From JANWXD01 sp037446115 (lineage in GTDB: Bacteria; Acidobacteriota; Terriglobia; Bryobacterales; Bryobacteraceae), in contig JBBIJF010000015.1 in NCBI GenBank assembly GCA_037446115.1, positions 1-64,000 on the forward strand: 64,000 nucleotides of DNA, given 5' to 3'. Both the position numbers and the translations under genes were made by a program. The notes beneath the pieces are model-generated. The model did no database searches, had not been told where the DNA came from, and saw only the letters and a list, made by a program, of their open reading frames with translations. Below, piece by piece: positions 54,324 through 63,412 of this stretch; position 1 is the stretch's first letter; every line of letters starts with the position of its first letter.

Positions 54324-55223
54324 ATGTACGCCGTATGTGGAGCGACAGGAAACACGGGAAGCGTCGTAGCGCGAAGACTGCTCGCCGCCGGGCAGAAGGT
54401 GCGTGCGATCGGGCGCCACAGGGATCGCTTGCAGCCCTTGGTGGCGCAGGGCGCCGAGGGCTTTGTGGCCGAACTCACCGACAAAGCCGCCCTGGTGCGC
54501 GCCTTTGACGGCGTCCGCGCGGTCTATGCCATGATCCCTCCCGACTATGGCGGCGACCTGCGTGCCTTCCAGGCCAGGGCCGCAGAAGCGCTCGCAGCGG
54601 CTGTCGCCGAGGCGGGCGTGGGCTACGCCGTGAGTCTGTCCAGCATCGGCGCGGACAAACCCGGTGGTACCGGGCCGATCGCCGGGCTCCACGAGTTCGA
54701 AAACAAACTCGACGCCGTCGCCGGGTTGAACACCCTGCACCTGCGGCCGGGCTACTTCTTCGAGAACTTTCTCATGATGATCCCGTCTATCCGGCAGACG
54801 GGAACGCTGGCGGCGGCCTTTCGGCCTGATCTGCCCGTCCCGATGGTGGCAACGCGGGATATCGGCGCACGCGCCGCCGAAGAATTACTCAAGCTCGAAT
54901 TCAGGGGGCACTCCACGCGCGAACTGCGCGCGCCCCGGGACTACACATTTAGCGAAGTAGCACGGATCCTTGGCGATGCAATCGGCCATGACGGCCTGGG
55001 CTATCGCCAGCTGCCGTACGACGCGTTCGAGGAAGGCCTCGTGCGCATGGGCTTCCCGAGAACTACTGCGGCCCTTTTCCGTGAGATGACTGCCGCTTTC
55101 AACGAGGGCCGTGTTGCGACCCTGGAGCCGCGCTCTGCGCAAAACACCGCGCCCACCACACTAGAGCAGTGGGCGCAGGAAGTGTTTGTCCCGGCGTATC
55201 AAGGAAAAGGAGCCACCGCGTAG
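54324..55223 (+). CDS. NmrA-like NAD(P)-binding reductase
   Basis: The 299-aa atypical SDR begins MYAVCGATGNTGSVVARRLL, a classical GxxGxxG site, followed by VRAIGRHRDRL, which suggests NADP, and an NmrA-like C-terminal half (LHLRPGYFFENFLMMIPSI). It lacks the YxxxK pair, so it may be a redox sensor or quinone reductase-like protein. GGGAGGAG stands 3 nt before ATG 54324. It is monocistronic, with 94 nt to the preceding gene. Confidence 0.85.
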   Translation: MYAVCGATGNTGSVVARRLLAAGQKVRAIGRHRDRLQPLVAQGAEGFVAELTDKAALVRAFDGVRAVYAMIPPDYGGDLRAFQARAAEALAAAVAEAGVGYAVSLSSIGADKPGGTGPIAGLHEFENKLDAVAGLNTLHLRPGYFFENFLMMIPSIRQTGTLAAAFRPDLPVPMVATRDIGARAAEELLKLEFRGHSTRELRAPRDYTFSEVARILGDAIGHDGLGYRQLPYDAFEEGLVRMGFPRTTAALFREMTAAFNEGRVATLEPRSAQNTAPTTLEQWAQEVFVPAYQGKGATA

Positions 55224-55253
55224 CGCGTCCGGAGAGCCGGTTCGGCCGCGAAA

Positions 55254-56549
55254 CTACACCTTTTCCGGAACCACGAACGGCTTGCGGTAATCGCGCCGGA
55301 ACATCCGGTTGGCTTCTTCGTCGCCGAGCACCTGCCCGGTGTGCGGGTCCACACGCAGCGAGCGGCCAAGCCGGTAGGAAATATTGCCCAGGTGCATCAG
55401 GTCGCAGGAGATCGCCCCTTCCTCCACCGGCGCGTTCAAGTCCGACGTCTTGCGGCTCCGCACGGCCTCGATGAAGTTTGCCCAGTTGTTGCCGCCTTCG
55501 CGCCGTGCCGGACCAGGCTGCTGTTCCTTGCCAAGATACGTCCAGTACTTGTCGTAGCCGTCAATGGCCATGTAGCCGTTGGAGCCGTAGAAAATGTTTC
55601 CGACCGTGTTGCCCGGCTTGTCGCCTCCGATTCCCGCCTCGTGATTGCTGACCCAGTGGCGCACCTCGAAGACGAGCAACTTTTTCTTACCCATGCCGTC
55701 GAACTCGTAGGTGACCACCAGGGTGTTGGGCGTTTCCTGGTCGTCGTCGAACATGAAGTGACCGCCCATGGCACTGACCTTGGTCGGATAGGTCACTCCC
55801 AGTCCCCAGCGGCAGATGTCCAGTTCGTGGATGCCCTGATTGCCGAAGTCACCGTTTCCGTAGTCCCAGAACCAGTGCCAGTTGTAGTGGAACCGATTCC
55901 GGGTGAACGGGCGCTGGGGCGCCGGCCCGAGCCACAGGTCGTAGTGCACGCCCGCCGGTACCGGCTCCGGCGGCGTCCGTCCGATCGTGTCACGCCATTT
56001 GAAACAAAGACCGCGGGCCATGTACACTTCGCCGATCACCCCTTCGCGGAGCTTCTCCATGGCTTCGCGGAGCGCCACCCCGGAGCGGCTGTTGGTGCCG
56101 TGCTGCACGATACGGTTGTACTTCTTGGCCGCCGCCACGATCTGGCGCGACTCGAAAATGTTGTGCGAAAGCGGCTTTTCGACGTATACGTCCTTGCCCG
56201 CCTGGCAGGCCCAGATGGTCTGGAGCGTGTGCCAGTGGTTGGGCGTCGCAATCGAGACCGCGTCAATGGACTTGTCCTCGAGCAGCTTTCGGTAATCTAC
56301 GTAAGCTTTCGGCCGCTTGCCCGTCAGCTTCTCCGCCAGTTGGAGCCGCTCGTTGAGCACGTTTTCGTCTACGTCGCACAGCGCGGCGACCTCCACATTC
56401 GGCATCTTCGAATAGACCTGGATGTGCGCCCGGCCTTGGCCGCGCACGCCGACACAAGCCACGCGCACCGTGTCGTTCGGGCTTGCCAGCGATTTGGCGG
56501 CCGAGGCGGCGGCGGCAGCAGAACTCATCAGAAAGTAACGGCGGTTCAT
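55254..56549 (-). CDS. Tat-exported Gfo/Idh/MocA oxidoreductase
   Basis: The 431-aa protein has a twin-arginine leader (NRRYFLMSSAAAAASAAKS), the Rossmann segment VRVACVGVRGQGRAH, SIATPNHWHTL, VEKPLSHNIFESRQI, NQGIHELDICRWGLG and KPFVVPEKV. It belongs to the long, exported subgroup frequent in Acidobacteria and Planctomycetes. Length is usual. AAGGAGT lies upstream of the ATG. It is likely to oxidise a sugar glycoside in the periplasm; its substrate is unknown. Confidence 0.9.
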   Translation of the reverse strand: MNRRYFLMSSAAAAASAAKSLASPNDTVRVACVGVRGQGRAHIQVYSKMPNVEVAALCDVDENVLNERLQLAEKLTGKRPKAYVDYRKLLEDKSIDAVSIATPNHWHTLQTIWACQAGKDVYVEKPLSHNIFESRQIVAAAKKYNRIVQHGTNSRSGVALREAMEKLREGVIGEVYMARGLCFKWRDTIGRTPPEPVPAGVHYDLWLGPAPQRPFTRNRFHYNWHWFWDYGNGDFGNQGIHELDICRWGLGVTYPTKVSAMGGHFMFDDDQETPNTLVVTYEFDGMGKKKLLVFEVRHWVSNHEAGIGGDKPGNTVGNIFYGSNGYMAIDGYDKYWTYLGKEQQPGPARREGGNNWANFIEAVRSRKTSDLNAPVEEGAISCDLMHLGNISYRLGRSLRVDPHTGQVLGDEEANRMFRRDYRKPFVVPEKV

Positions 56550-56609
56550 CGTCGTCCGGCACTCCTTGCTTCAAATATAAATCAAAGGCGCCCGTTACGG
56601 ACTTCAAAG

Positions 56610-57038
56610 TTACGGGGTCTTGCTATGAGGATCGCCGCCGAGGCGTTGCACGATCTGATCCATAACTGCCTGAGCGTCCGCCACCGCCTGTTCGGCATCT
56701 TCCCGTCCGTAGGCCTCGGCGGCAATGATGGGGTCCGGCAGTGCGTCTGGATAACGGGTCGTCAAATCATGGCGGTCGAGGCGGCGACCATGCTCCACGA
56801 GCCCCTCGAACTCCGGATCGAAACCCGTAGCTTCACGGGCTAGCTCGCCCACGGAATGGATCATCACATGGCGGCGACCCCGGGAGATCAAATACGTCTT
56901 CAGCGCCTTTTGCGCCGCCTGCTCTGCGAAAAAAGCTGCGTAGGCATAGTTTGCCAGCTCGAGCAACCGTTCGGCCTGTGTCAGGTCATAGCGGGCCTGG
57001 CGCAACCATCGCGCTGCCTGCCGCTCCGGATCCTTCAT
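56610..57038 (-). CDS. HEPN-domain protein of a HEPN/MNT pair
   Basis: The 142-aa helical protein begins with WLRQARYDLTQAERLLEL and AYAAFFAEQAAQKALKTYL, typical of COG2250 HEPN proteins, and later TTRYPDALPD. The canonical RNase motif Rx4-6H at the C-terminal helix is not obvious; RHVMIH after the first helices is only a loose match. With the nucleotidyltransferase upstream (ATGA overlap) it forms a toxin-antitoxin-type module in which HEPN is AMPylated or held by MNT. Function as toxin is inferred. Confidence 0.88.
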   Translation of the reverse strand: MKDPERQAARWLRQARYDLTQAERLLELANYAYAAFFAEQAAQKALKTYLISRGRRHVMIHSVGELAREATGFDPEFEGLVEHGRRLDRHDLTTRYPDALPDPIIAAEAYGREDAEQAVADAQAVMDQIVQRLGGDPHSKTP

Positions 57039-57388
57039 CGTTCCTCTCCGGCGTCGTACAGCACAATCGCGTCCCGCAGCGCGCTGAGAACGAACGGATT
57101 TTCGTGCTCCTGCATCGTGGCGAACTCCTCAGGCGTGTAGACAAAGACGTCAGCCGCCACCGGCAGAGCCGGAACCGAAAGCAGTCTCTGCACAAAGCGG
57201 TCGGTAGTGTGCTTGATAATAATCAAGTCGAGGTCGCTTGCCTCGTCCTGCTCGCCCCGGGCCGCCGATCCAAAAAGCAGGATCTTCTCGACCGGTCCGT
57301 AACCGGTGACGATTCGCTGCACGACCTCTCTGACGGTGTCGCGTAAGGGCGCGGGCAGCCGTTCAATCTTCGCCTCCGGCACACACAC
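57035..57388 (-). CDS. MNT nucleotidyltransferase, partner of HEPN
   Basis: The 117-aa minimal nucleotidyltransferase carries the signature GSAARGEQDEASDLDLIII (catalytic aspartates in DLD) and a third acidic site in AADVFVY. In known HEPN/MNT pairs it neutralises the HEPN toxin by adding AMP. It is transcribed first and overlaps the HEPN ATG by 4 nt. The start is ambiguous by a few codons: an upstream run MCVPEAKIERL has no clear ribosome site. Confidence 0.88.
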   Translation of the reverse strand: MCVPEAKIERLPAPLRDTVREVVQRIVTGYGPVEKILLFGSAARGEQDEASDLDLIIIKHTTDRFVQRLLSVPALPVAADVFVYTPEEFATMQEHENPFVLSALRDAIVLYDAGEER

Positions 57389-57460
57389 ATCTTAAATCAC
57401 GCTCTGCAACGGGGCCTGCGCCCCCGGGGTACAATCGTCCTCGTACGTCCCGATTTCACT

Positions 57461-60400
57461 ATGAAGCTCCGGATCTTCGTTTCAGGTTGCGCGGTGTCCG
57501 GTGCGGCGTTCCTGCTGCTGCGCGGGGCTGACACTTCGGCTGTACGCGAAGAACAGCTGGCGCGCCACCGAAACCTCGGCAAGGCTTACTACGAGAACCC
57601 GACCACACAGATGGAAGCCGTCGAGGAACTGCGCAAAGCGCTCGAGCTGGCGCCCGACTCGGCCCGCGACCGGCTGAACTACGGTTTGGCGTTGCTCAGG
57701 GCAGGGAAGACCAAAGAGGGCATCGCCGAGCTCGAAAAGGTTCAAAAACAGGATCCGAAGCTCCCCCACACTTGGTTCAACCTGGGCATCGCGTTCAAGA
57801 AAGAGGGCGATTATGCGCGCGCCCTCCGGCAATTCGAACGTATGGTCCAGCTGGTGCCCGACGAGCCGATCTCCCACTACAACCTCGGCGTGCTTTACCG
57901 GTTGCTGAACCGGCCGGACGATGCGCTTCGCGCCTTTGAGAAAGCCCGCGACCTGGATCCGAACCTCGCGGCAGCACGCTTTCAGCTGTATAACGCTTAC
58001 CGGCGGCTGGGCCGCAACCAGGAAGCGGCCCGCGAGCTCCAGATCTTCCAGGAGATCAAGAAACGCCAGGAAGGCTCGCCGACTCCCGAGGACGTGGACT
58101 GGAGTTTTTACGCCGAGCTGTACGATGTCGTGGATCCCCGCTCGTCGGCCGATGAGACGCCCGCTCCCGTGTTGCGCTTTCAGCTACAGAAACTCGCCGG
58201 TGCCGCCGACCCCAAAACGGCGGGAATTCTCGTGCTGGATGCCGACGGGGACGGCCGGCCCGACCTTCTGGTGTGGAGCGCAAAAGGGGTCGCGGTTTAC
58301 TCCGGCGGATTTACGCCCGTCGCTCGTTCCGGTCTTGAGGGTGTGAGCGGCGTGATCTCCGCGGCTGCTGCCGACTTCAATAACGACGGCCTGCAGGACC
58401 TGTGCATCCTGTTGCCTGCGGGGCCGGTGCTGTACGTGAATCGCAAAGGCCGGTTTCAGAAAGCGGCCGTCACCGGCCTTCCTGCAGGGCGCTTCGAAAA
58501 AGCCGTCTGGCTCGACTACGACCACGACTATGACCTCGATCTGTTCCTGCTCGGGGATCGTTCCGTGCTGCTTCGCAATCAGGGTGAAGCCGGATTCGCG
58601 GACCGCAGTTCGGAATTTCCGTTCGCCCGCGGCCGCGCCCTGGACGGCGCCGCCTTCCGCCTGATCGCGGACGGCAAAGGGATGGATCTTGTGGTCTCCT
58701 ATCGGGACCGCTCCGGCGTGCTCTATCGGGACCGTCTGGCCGGCAAATTCGAGGCGGCCAACCTGGACGGGTTGCCTGCGGGTGCGCGCAATGTGGTGGC
58801 CGAAGACTTCAACAACGATGGCTGGATTGACGTCGCCGCGGCCTCCGCCGCCGGCCTGGTGTGGCTGTGGAACGATCACGGACGGTTTCGAGCTCAAGCC
58901 GGACCCTCCGGCGGTGGCGGCCTCGCGGCTGCCGATTTGGAAAACCGCGGTCTTCGAGACGTGGTCTTCAGCGCCGCCATCCACCGTAACCAGGGTGCCG
59001 GCCGCTTCGCCTCCGCCAGGACGAGTCCGCCACTACCCGATGCAGCTGCCCTCGCCGCGGCGGACTTCGATTTGGACGCCCGCGTGGATCTGGCCGCGGT
59101 GGGGACGGATGGCGCGGCCTACCGGCTGTTGAACCGTACGCCGCTCCAAAACATGTGGCTTCGTGTAAAGCTCAAGGGAGTCAAAAACCTGCTCCTGGCC
59201 CCTGGAGCAGAAGTTGAAGTCAAAGCCGGAAGACTCTATCAAAAAAGGATTTACCACGGCCTCCCTCTGCTCTTCGGTCTGCGCACGGCGAAAGACGTGG
59301 ACACCGTCCGCATCACGTGGCCGAACGGGTTAATACAAAACGAACCCAAACAGGTGGCCGGCCGGGCGCTGGCCTTCGAGGAAGCTCAACGCCTCTCCGG
59401 CTCCTGCCCGATGGTCTTCACGTGGAACGGCCGTGAGTTCCAGTTCATCGCCGATGCTTTGGGTGTGGCGCCCCTGGGCGCGCGCGCCGGCGATGACGCC
59501 TATTTCCCGGTGGACCACGACGAGTACGTGCAAATTCCGGACGGCGCGCTGGTGGAAAACCAGGGTTACTTTGACGTGCGGGTCACCGAGGAGTTGCGGG
59601 AGGTGACGTATCTGGATCAGGTCCGGCTGGTTGCGTTGGACCACCCCGCGCAGGTCGAAATCTTTACCAATGAGAAATTCAAGGCGCCGCCGTTTCCTGA
59701 GTTCCGGCTGTTCGGTGTGCGGCGCCGCATGTATCCCGTCGCAGCCCGGGACGGCCGGGGCAGGGATGTGCTCCGGCATCTCAGCCGTGCGGACCGGCTC
59801 TACGCGGCCGGTTTCCGCCGCGATTTTACGGGAGTCGCCGAGCCGCACTCGCTCGAGCTCGATTTCGGCCGCGAAGCGGCGCGCGGCAACCGCGCCATCC
59901 TGGTGCTCCGCGGCTGGGTGGACTGGGCGGACGGCAGCACGTTCTTCCGCCTGGCGCAGCAGGGGCGCGGCGCGCTATTCCTGCCCTACCTGCAGGTCAA
60001 AGACGCGCGCGGGCGGTGGCAGACCGTGGTCGAGGACATGGGGATTCCCGCCGGTCAGCCGAAGACGATCGTCGTGGATCTGACCGGTAAGTTCCTCTCT
60101 GATTCCCGGCAAATCCGGATCGTAACCAACCTCTGCCTGTACTGGGATGAAATCTTCCTCAGTGAAGACACCGCCACGCCGCCGGTGCGGCTCACGTGGC
60201 TGGACCCGCATGAGGCGGAGTTGCGCTTCCGCGGATTCTCGCGCGCCATCATCCACCCGCAACGTGCCCAGCCGGAAATGTTCGACTACGGCCGTGTTTC
60301 ACTCGTTTCGATGTGGAACCCCACGCCCGGGACCTACACCCGCTACGGCGACGTGCGCGAGTTGCTGGAGGCCGAAGACGACCGCTACGTAATCATGGGC

Positions 60401-60703
60401 TCCGGCGACGAAGTGCGGCTGCGCTTCCGCTCCGCGGATCTGCCGGCCCTGCCGGAGGGCTGGCGCCGCAGCTTCCTGCTCAAGCTCGACGGGTGGAACA
60501 AAGACGGCGATTTCAACACGGCGTACTCGCAGTCCGTGGAGCCGCTGCCGTTCCACGGCATGTCACGCTATCCTTATCCGGAATCCGAGCGCTTCCCCGA
60601 TACCGAAGCGCACCGGCGGTGGCGGGAGGCGTACCTGACGCGGCCGGCGCGGCCCTTGATTCCCACACTGAGCCGGACCTCGAACGCCGTGAGTCCGCAG
60701 TGA
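57461..60703 (+). CDS. exported TPR, FG-GAP/VCBS and ASPIC/UnbV giant protein
   Basis: The 1080-aa protein starts with a signal peptide (about 1-23). Residues 35-210 are five to six TPR units (ALELAPDSARDRLNYGLALL, LNRPDDALRAFEKARDLDPN). Residues 245-560 are FG-GAP/VCBS beta-propeller repeats with Ca-binding DxDxDG loops (LDADGDGRPDLL, DFNNDGLQDL, DYDHDYDLDLF, DFNNDGWIDV). An ASPIC/UnbV-like module follows (GPGAEVEVKAGRLYQKRIYH altered, TVRITWPNGLIQNE). Residues 650-1080 are a further beta-rich region with many Arg and Trp, not recognised. It may bind carbohydrate or adhere at the surface. TACAAT about 30 nt upstream is a promoter candidate. Confidence 0.87.
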   Translation: MKLRIFVSGCAVSGAAFLLLRGADTSAVREEQLARHRNLGKAYYENPTTQMEAVEELRKALELAPDSARDRLNYGLALLRAGKTKEGIAELEKVQKQDPKLPHTWFNLGIAFKKEGDYARALRQFERMVQLVPDEPISHYNLGVLYRLLNRPDDALRAFEKARDLDPNLAAARFQLYNAYRRLGRNQEAARELQIFQEIKKRQEGSPTPEDVDWSFYAELYDVVDPRSSADETPAPVLRFQLQKLAGAADPKTAGILVLDADGDGRPDLLVWSAKGVAVYSGGFTPVARSGLEGVSGVISAAAADFNNDGLQDLCILLPAGPVLYVNRKGRFQKAAVTGLPAGRFEKAVWLDYDHDYDLDLFLLGDRSVLLRNQGEAGFADRSSEFPFARGRALDGAAFRLIADGKGMDLVVSYRDRSGVLYRDRLAGKFEAANLDGLPAGARNVVAEDFNNDGWIDVAAASAAGLVWLWNDHGRFRAQAGPSGGGGLAAADLENRGLRDVVFSAAIHRNQGAGRFASARTSPPLPDAAALAAADFDLDARVDLAAVGTDGAAYRLLNRTPLQNMWLRVKLKGVKNLLLAPGAEVEVKAGRLYQKRIYHGLPLLFGLRTAKDVDTVRITWPNGLIQNEPKQVAGRALAFEEAQRLSGSCPMVFTWNGREFQFIADALGVAPLGARAGDDAYFPVDHDEYVQIPDGALVENQGYFDVRVTEELREVTYLDQVRLVALDHPAQVEIFTNEKFKAPPFPEFRLFGVRRRMYPVAARDGRGRDVLRHLSRADRLYAAGFRRDFTGVAEPHSLELDFGREAARGNRAILVLRGWVDWADGSTFFRLAQQGRGALFLPYLQVKDARGRWQTVVEDMGIPAGQPKTIVVDLTGKFLSDSRQIRIVTNLCLYWDEIFLSEDTATPPVRLTWLDPHEAELRFRGFSRAIIHPQRAQPEMFDYGRVSLVSMWNPTPGTYTRYGDVRELLEAEDDRYVIMGSGDEVRLRFRSADLPALPEGWRRSFLLKLDGWNKDGDFNTAYSQSVEPLPFHGMSRYPYPESERFPDTEAHRRWREAYLTRPARPLIPTLSRTSNAVSPQ

Positions 60704-60806
60704 CAGGGCGGAGGGAACCGTTGCGATTCGCCTCAGGGGAACGCCCGCTTGCCGCTGTCGGAGGGTTGCGCGGCTTGCGCCACGATTGACAGGGCGGCGC
60801 CCGCGG

Positions 60807-61007
60807 CTACTGGTCTTCCCTGGTCGCGGGCGTCGGTGCCGGCGGATGGGCCCGCCATTCCCGTTCCAGGTCACGGAGCTCGCGATCCACGATGCGCCGC
60901 TCGATGGCCCAGCCGGCGCCGGGAAAGCCGGCCGCGCGGCGCCGGTCAATCGCCTCCAATATCCGCACTCCGCTCTCGAGCCGCTCTCTGATCTGCTGCC
61001 GCCTCAT
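60807..61007 (-). CDS. small helical protein, hypothetical
   Basis: The 66-aa frame starts at ATG 61007 with AGAGGAG 6 nt upstream. The product is a charged single helix pair (RERLESGVRILEAIDRRRA, RRIVDRELRDLEREW) with a Pro-rich end. No family is recognised. Strong ribosome site and amphipathic composition support it; the GC-rich setting leaves chance possible. Confidence 0.5.
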   Translation of the reverse strand: MRRQQIRERLESGVRILEAIDRRRAAGFPGAGWAIERRIVDRELRDLEREWRAHPPAPTPATREDQ

Positions 61008-61545
61008 CCCTGCTCCTCTCGTGGTTGTCAGCTTCATCTCGGGGGACGCGGAAAAGCGCGATTATAGTGCGGCACCGGGGAGGATGCAAGGCCCCCGTCC
61101 GTTGCGTGCGCTATGTACCGTCCCGGGGGGCCGTCCCGTGCTTGCGCGCACTCGCCTCCGGCGATCCAAAATTTCTCTCACTTGCAGCCACCTCCAAGGA
61201 ACAAGGAGCTGGCGGAAGCCATCCGGCTCGCCCTCTTGGCGCCGTAAACGCCGCGCTCTGTTGACCGAGTCAGGGTGACGGTTCTCCGCACAGGAGACAT
61301 CTGCTCCGGGCCTTGCGGGCGGTAGTCGGAGTCAATTGGGCCGTCCGCGGTTACCTGCCAGCCCGCTGGCGAGATTGGCGCGGATCGTAAACGAGCCCGG
61401 GGCAAACCGGAGGTATTGTTGGCACGATTTTTTTGTCGAGATTTTTCGCCCACTTCAACCCTTTAATTCGTACAACCCCGGCTGGGGGCCTCGGTTCCGC
61501 ACCGGCGCCGCTCGTGGGCCCGGCGATTGCGCTAGAATCCGTTGC
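61008..61545. other. 538-nt intergenic region without recognised gene
   Basis: No frame with good composition and ribosome site is seen. It contains a stretch of oligo-T (CACGATTTTTTTGTCGAG) near 61430 and, at its right end, the TAGAAT box for the GH16 gene. Regulatory or spacer function only. Confidence 0.5.
61533..61538 (+). promoter_or_regulatory. -10 box of a probably leaderless GH16 mRNA
   Basis: TAGAAT ends exactly 7 nt before the GTG start at 61546, with no Shine-Dalgarno sequence between. Confidence 0.45.
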
Positions 61546-63075
61546 GTGACGTGGGTGTTCCTGGTGGCATGCCTGCTGCTCGGGCCGGCCGCATTCCCGC
61601 AACACCGCCCCGGCTGGACGCTGGTCTGGAGTGACGAGTTCGAAGGAAGCGCGCTGGACCCGGCCAAGTGGGACTTCGACGTCGGCGGGCACGGCTGGGG
61701 CAACAACGAATCCCAGTACTACACGCGGCGTCCGGAAAACGCCTCTGTTGAAAACGGCCGGCTCGTGATCCGCGCCCTGCGGGAAACCTACACCGGCCCC
61801 GATGGCATCACGCGGCCCTATACCTCGGCGCGCCTGGTCACCCGCGGCAAGTTCTCCCGCGCTTACGGCCGCTTCGAGGCCCTGATCCGGCTACCTTACG
61901 GCCAGGGCATCTGGCCCGCTTTTTGGATGCTCGGCGATGATATCGTCACCGTCGGTTGGCCCGCCTGCGGAGAAATCGACATCATGGAGAACATCGGGCG
62001 CGAACCGTCCACCGTCCACGGGACGATCCACGGGCCCGGTTACTCGGGCAGTCGCGGCATCGGGGCGGCCTACTCGCTGCCGGAAGGAAGGCGTTTCGCC
62101 GACGATTTTCATCTCTTTGCCGTCGAGTGGGAGCCGGACGCGATCCGCTGGTACGTGGACGACGTTCTCTATCAAACTCGCACGCCGAAAGATCTCCCGC
62201 CCGGCGCCCGCTGGGTCTTTGACCATCCGTTTCACTTGTTGCTGAACGTCGCCGTGGGAGGAAACTGGCCTGGTTATCCGGACGACACTACGGTCTTCCC
62301 TCAGGTGATGCTGGTCGAATATGTGCGCGTGTACGCCCGTGCCGGAAAGCCCGCGATTCAAGCCGCAAACGGTGTGGTGAACGCGGCCAGTTTCCGCCCC
62401 GGGTTCGCTCCGGGCTCCTGGGTGACGGTTGTCGGCGACGAACTGGCCGGCGTGACGCGCCAATGGAGGGCCGAAGATTTCGCCGGAGGAAGACTTCCCG
62501 AGCAGCTTGACGGCACGGCGGTCCTGTTTGACGGAAAGCCCGGCTTTGTAGCCTACATCAGTCCCGGGCAGATCAACGTGCTGGCGCCCGAGGTTGCACC
62601 GGGTCCGGTGGCCGTCAAGGTCGTGCGTGACGGAGTGGAAAGCGATCCGGCGGCGGCGGAGGCCCGGACGGTGGATCCGGCCTTCTTTCTGTGGGCCGGG
62701 CGGTACGTGGTGGCGACCTCACTTGATTTCAAAACCCTCCTGGCGCCGGAAGGTTTGTTCGGCGGCCTCAACACAAGACCGGCCCGGCCTGGTGAGACGA
62801 TCGTTCTTTGGGGGACCGGCTTCGGGCCTGTGAGTCCCCCCGCCCCGTCGGACCGGCCCGTCGACGGAGAGCACTGGCTCGTTTACGAGCCGGAGGTGAC
62901 CATCGGCGGCCTGCGCGCGGACTTTGCGGGAGGCGTATTGACGCCCGGCGCTGCGGGTCTTTACCAGATCGCAGTCCATGTTCCCGCGGACGCTCCCCCA
63001 GGGGAGTTGCCCGTGGTGGCTGCCGTCGAGGGCGTGCGCTCCCCCGGCAACGTGTTCCTCGCGGTAGGGCCCTGA
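61546..63075 (+). CDS. secreted GH16 beta-glucanase with C-terminal TIGR03437 domain
   Basis: The 509-aa exported enzyme has a signal peptide (TWVFLVACLLLGPAAFPQ). Residues 22-260 are a GH16 jelly-roll: LVWSDEFEGSALDPAKWDF, GIWPAFWMLG, the catalytic EIDIME, HGTIHGPGYSG, and LLLNVAVGGNWPG. The EIDIME form and these blocks fit laminarinase (endo-beta-1,3-glucanase) type. Residues 265-509 are TIGR03437 (VVNAASFRPGFAPGS, VLFDGKPGFVAYISPGQIN, VLWGTGFGPVSPP altered), the Solibacter-type module, in its common C-terminal place. GTG 61546 is the start because of the signal peptide and the TAGAAT box 7 nt upstream. It probably digests beta-glucans outside the cell. Confidence 0.92.
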   Translation: MTWVFLVACLLLGPAAFPQHRPGWTLVWSDEFEGSALDPAKWDFDVGGHGWGNNESQYYTRRPENASVENGRLVIRALRETYTGPDGITRPYTSARLVTRGKFSRAYGRFEALIRLPYGQGIWPAFWMLGDDIVTVGWPACGEIDIMENIGREPSTVHGTIHGPGYSGSRGIGAAYSLPEGRRFADDFHLFAVEWEPDAIRWYVDDVLYQTRTPKDLPPGARWVFDHPFHLLLNVAVGGNWPGYPDDTTVFPQVMLVEYVRVYARAGKPAIQAANGVVNAASFRPGFAPGSWVTVVGDELAGVTRQWRAEDFAGGRLPEQLDGTAVLFDGKPGFVAYISPGQINVLAPEVAPGPVAVKVVRDGVESDPAAAEARTVDPAFFLWAGRYVVATSLDFKTLLAPEGLFGGLNTRPARPGETIVLWGTGFGPVSPPAPSDRPVDGEHWLVYEPEVTIGGLRADFAGGVLTPGAAGLYQIAVHVPADAPPGELPVVAAVEGVRSPGNVFLAVGP

Positions 63076-63106
63076 GCCACGCCGGCCAACTACAAGGAGT
63101 ACGCAG

Positions 63107-63412
63107 ATGATCGTCGTTCACGTTCATGCCCGTGTCAAACCGGAGTTCGTCGAAGCGTTCAAACAGGCGACGGTGGACAACGCCCGCCAGAGCGTCCGGG
63201 AGCCCGGAGTGGCGCGTTTCGACCTGATCCAACAAACGGACGATCCCACGCGCTTCATCCTCGTCGAGGTCTACCGCGACGAGGCGGCGCCCGCCAGGCA
63301 CAAGGAGACGGTTCACTATCAGGTCTGGCGTGACCGCGTCGCCGAGATGATGGCCGAGCCCCGCACCAGCGTGCGCTACGTCAACATCTTCCCGCCGGAC
63401 GAGGGATGGTGA
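63107..63412 (+). CDS. antibiotic biosynthesis monooxygenase (ABM) domain protein
   Basis: The 101-aa single ABM-domain protein (IVVHVHARVKPEFVEAFKQA, VRFDLIQQTDDPTRFILVEV-type region, YRDEAAPARHKETVHYQVW) is of the LsrG/YgiN type. Such proteins are cofactor-free monooxygenases or isomerases of small quinones or phospho-DPD. ACAAGGAG lies upstream. Its TGA overlaps the next ATG by one nucleotide (TGATG), linking it to the dehydrogenase. Confidence 0.88.
   Translation: MIVVHVHARVKPEFVEAFKQATVDNARQSVREPGVARFDLIQQTDDPTRFILVEVYRDEAAPARHKETVHYQVWRDRVAEMMAEPRTSVRYVNIFPPDEGW

Noticed and set aside
61430..61470. Oligo-T stretch as an intrinsic terminator
   Set aside because: No stable GC hairpin precedes it on either strand.
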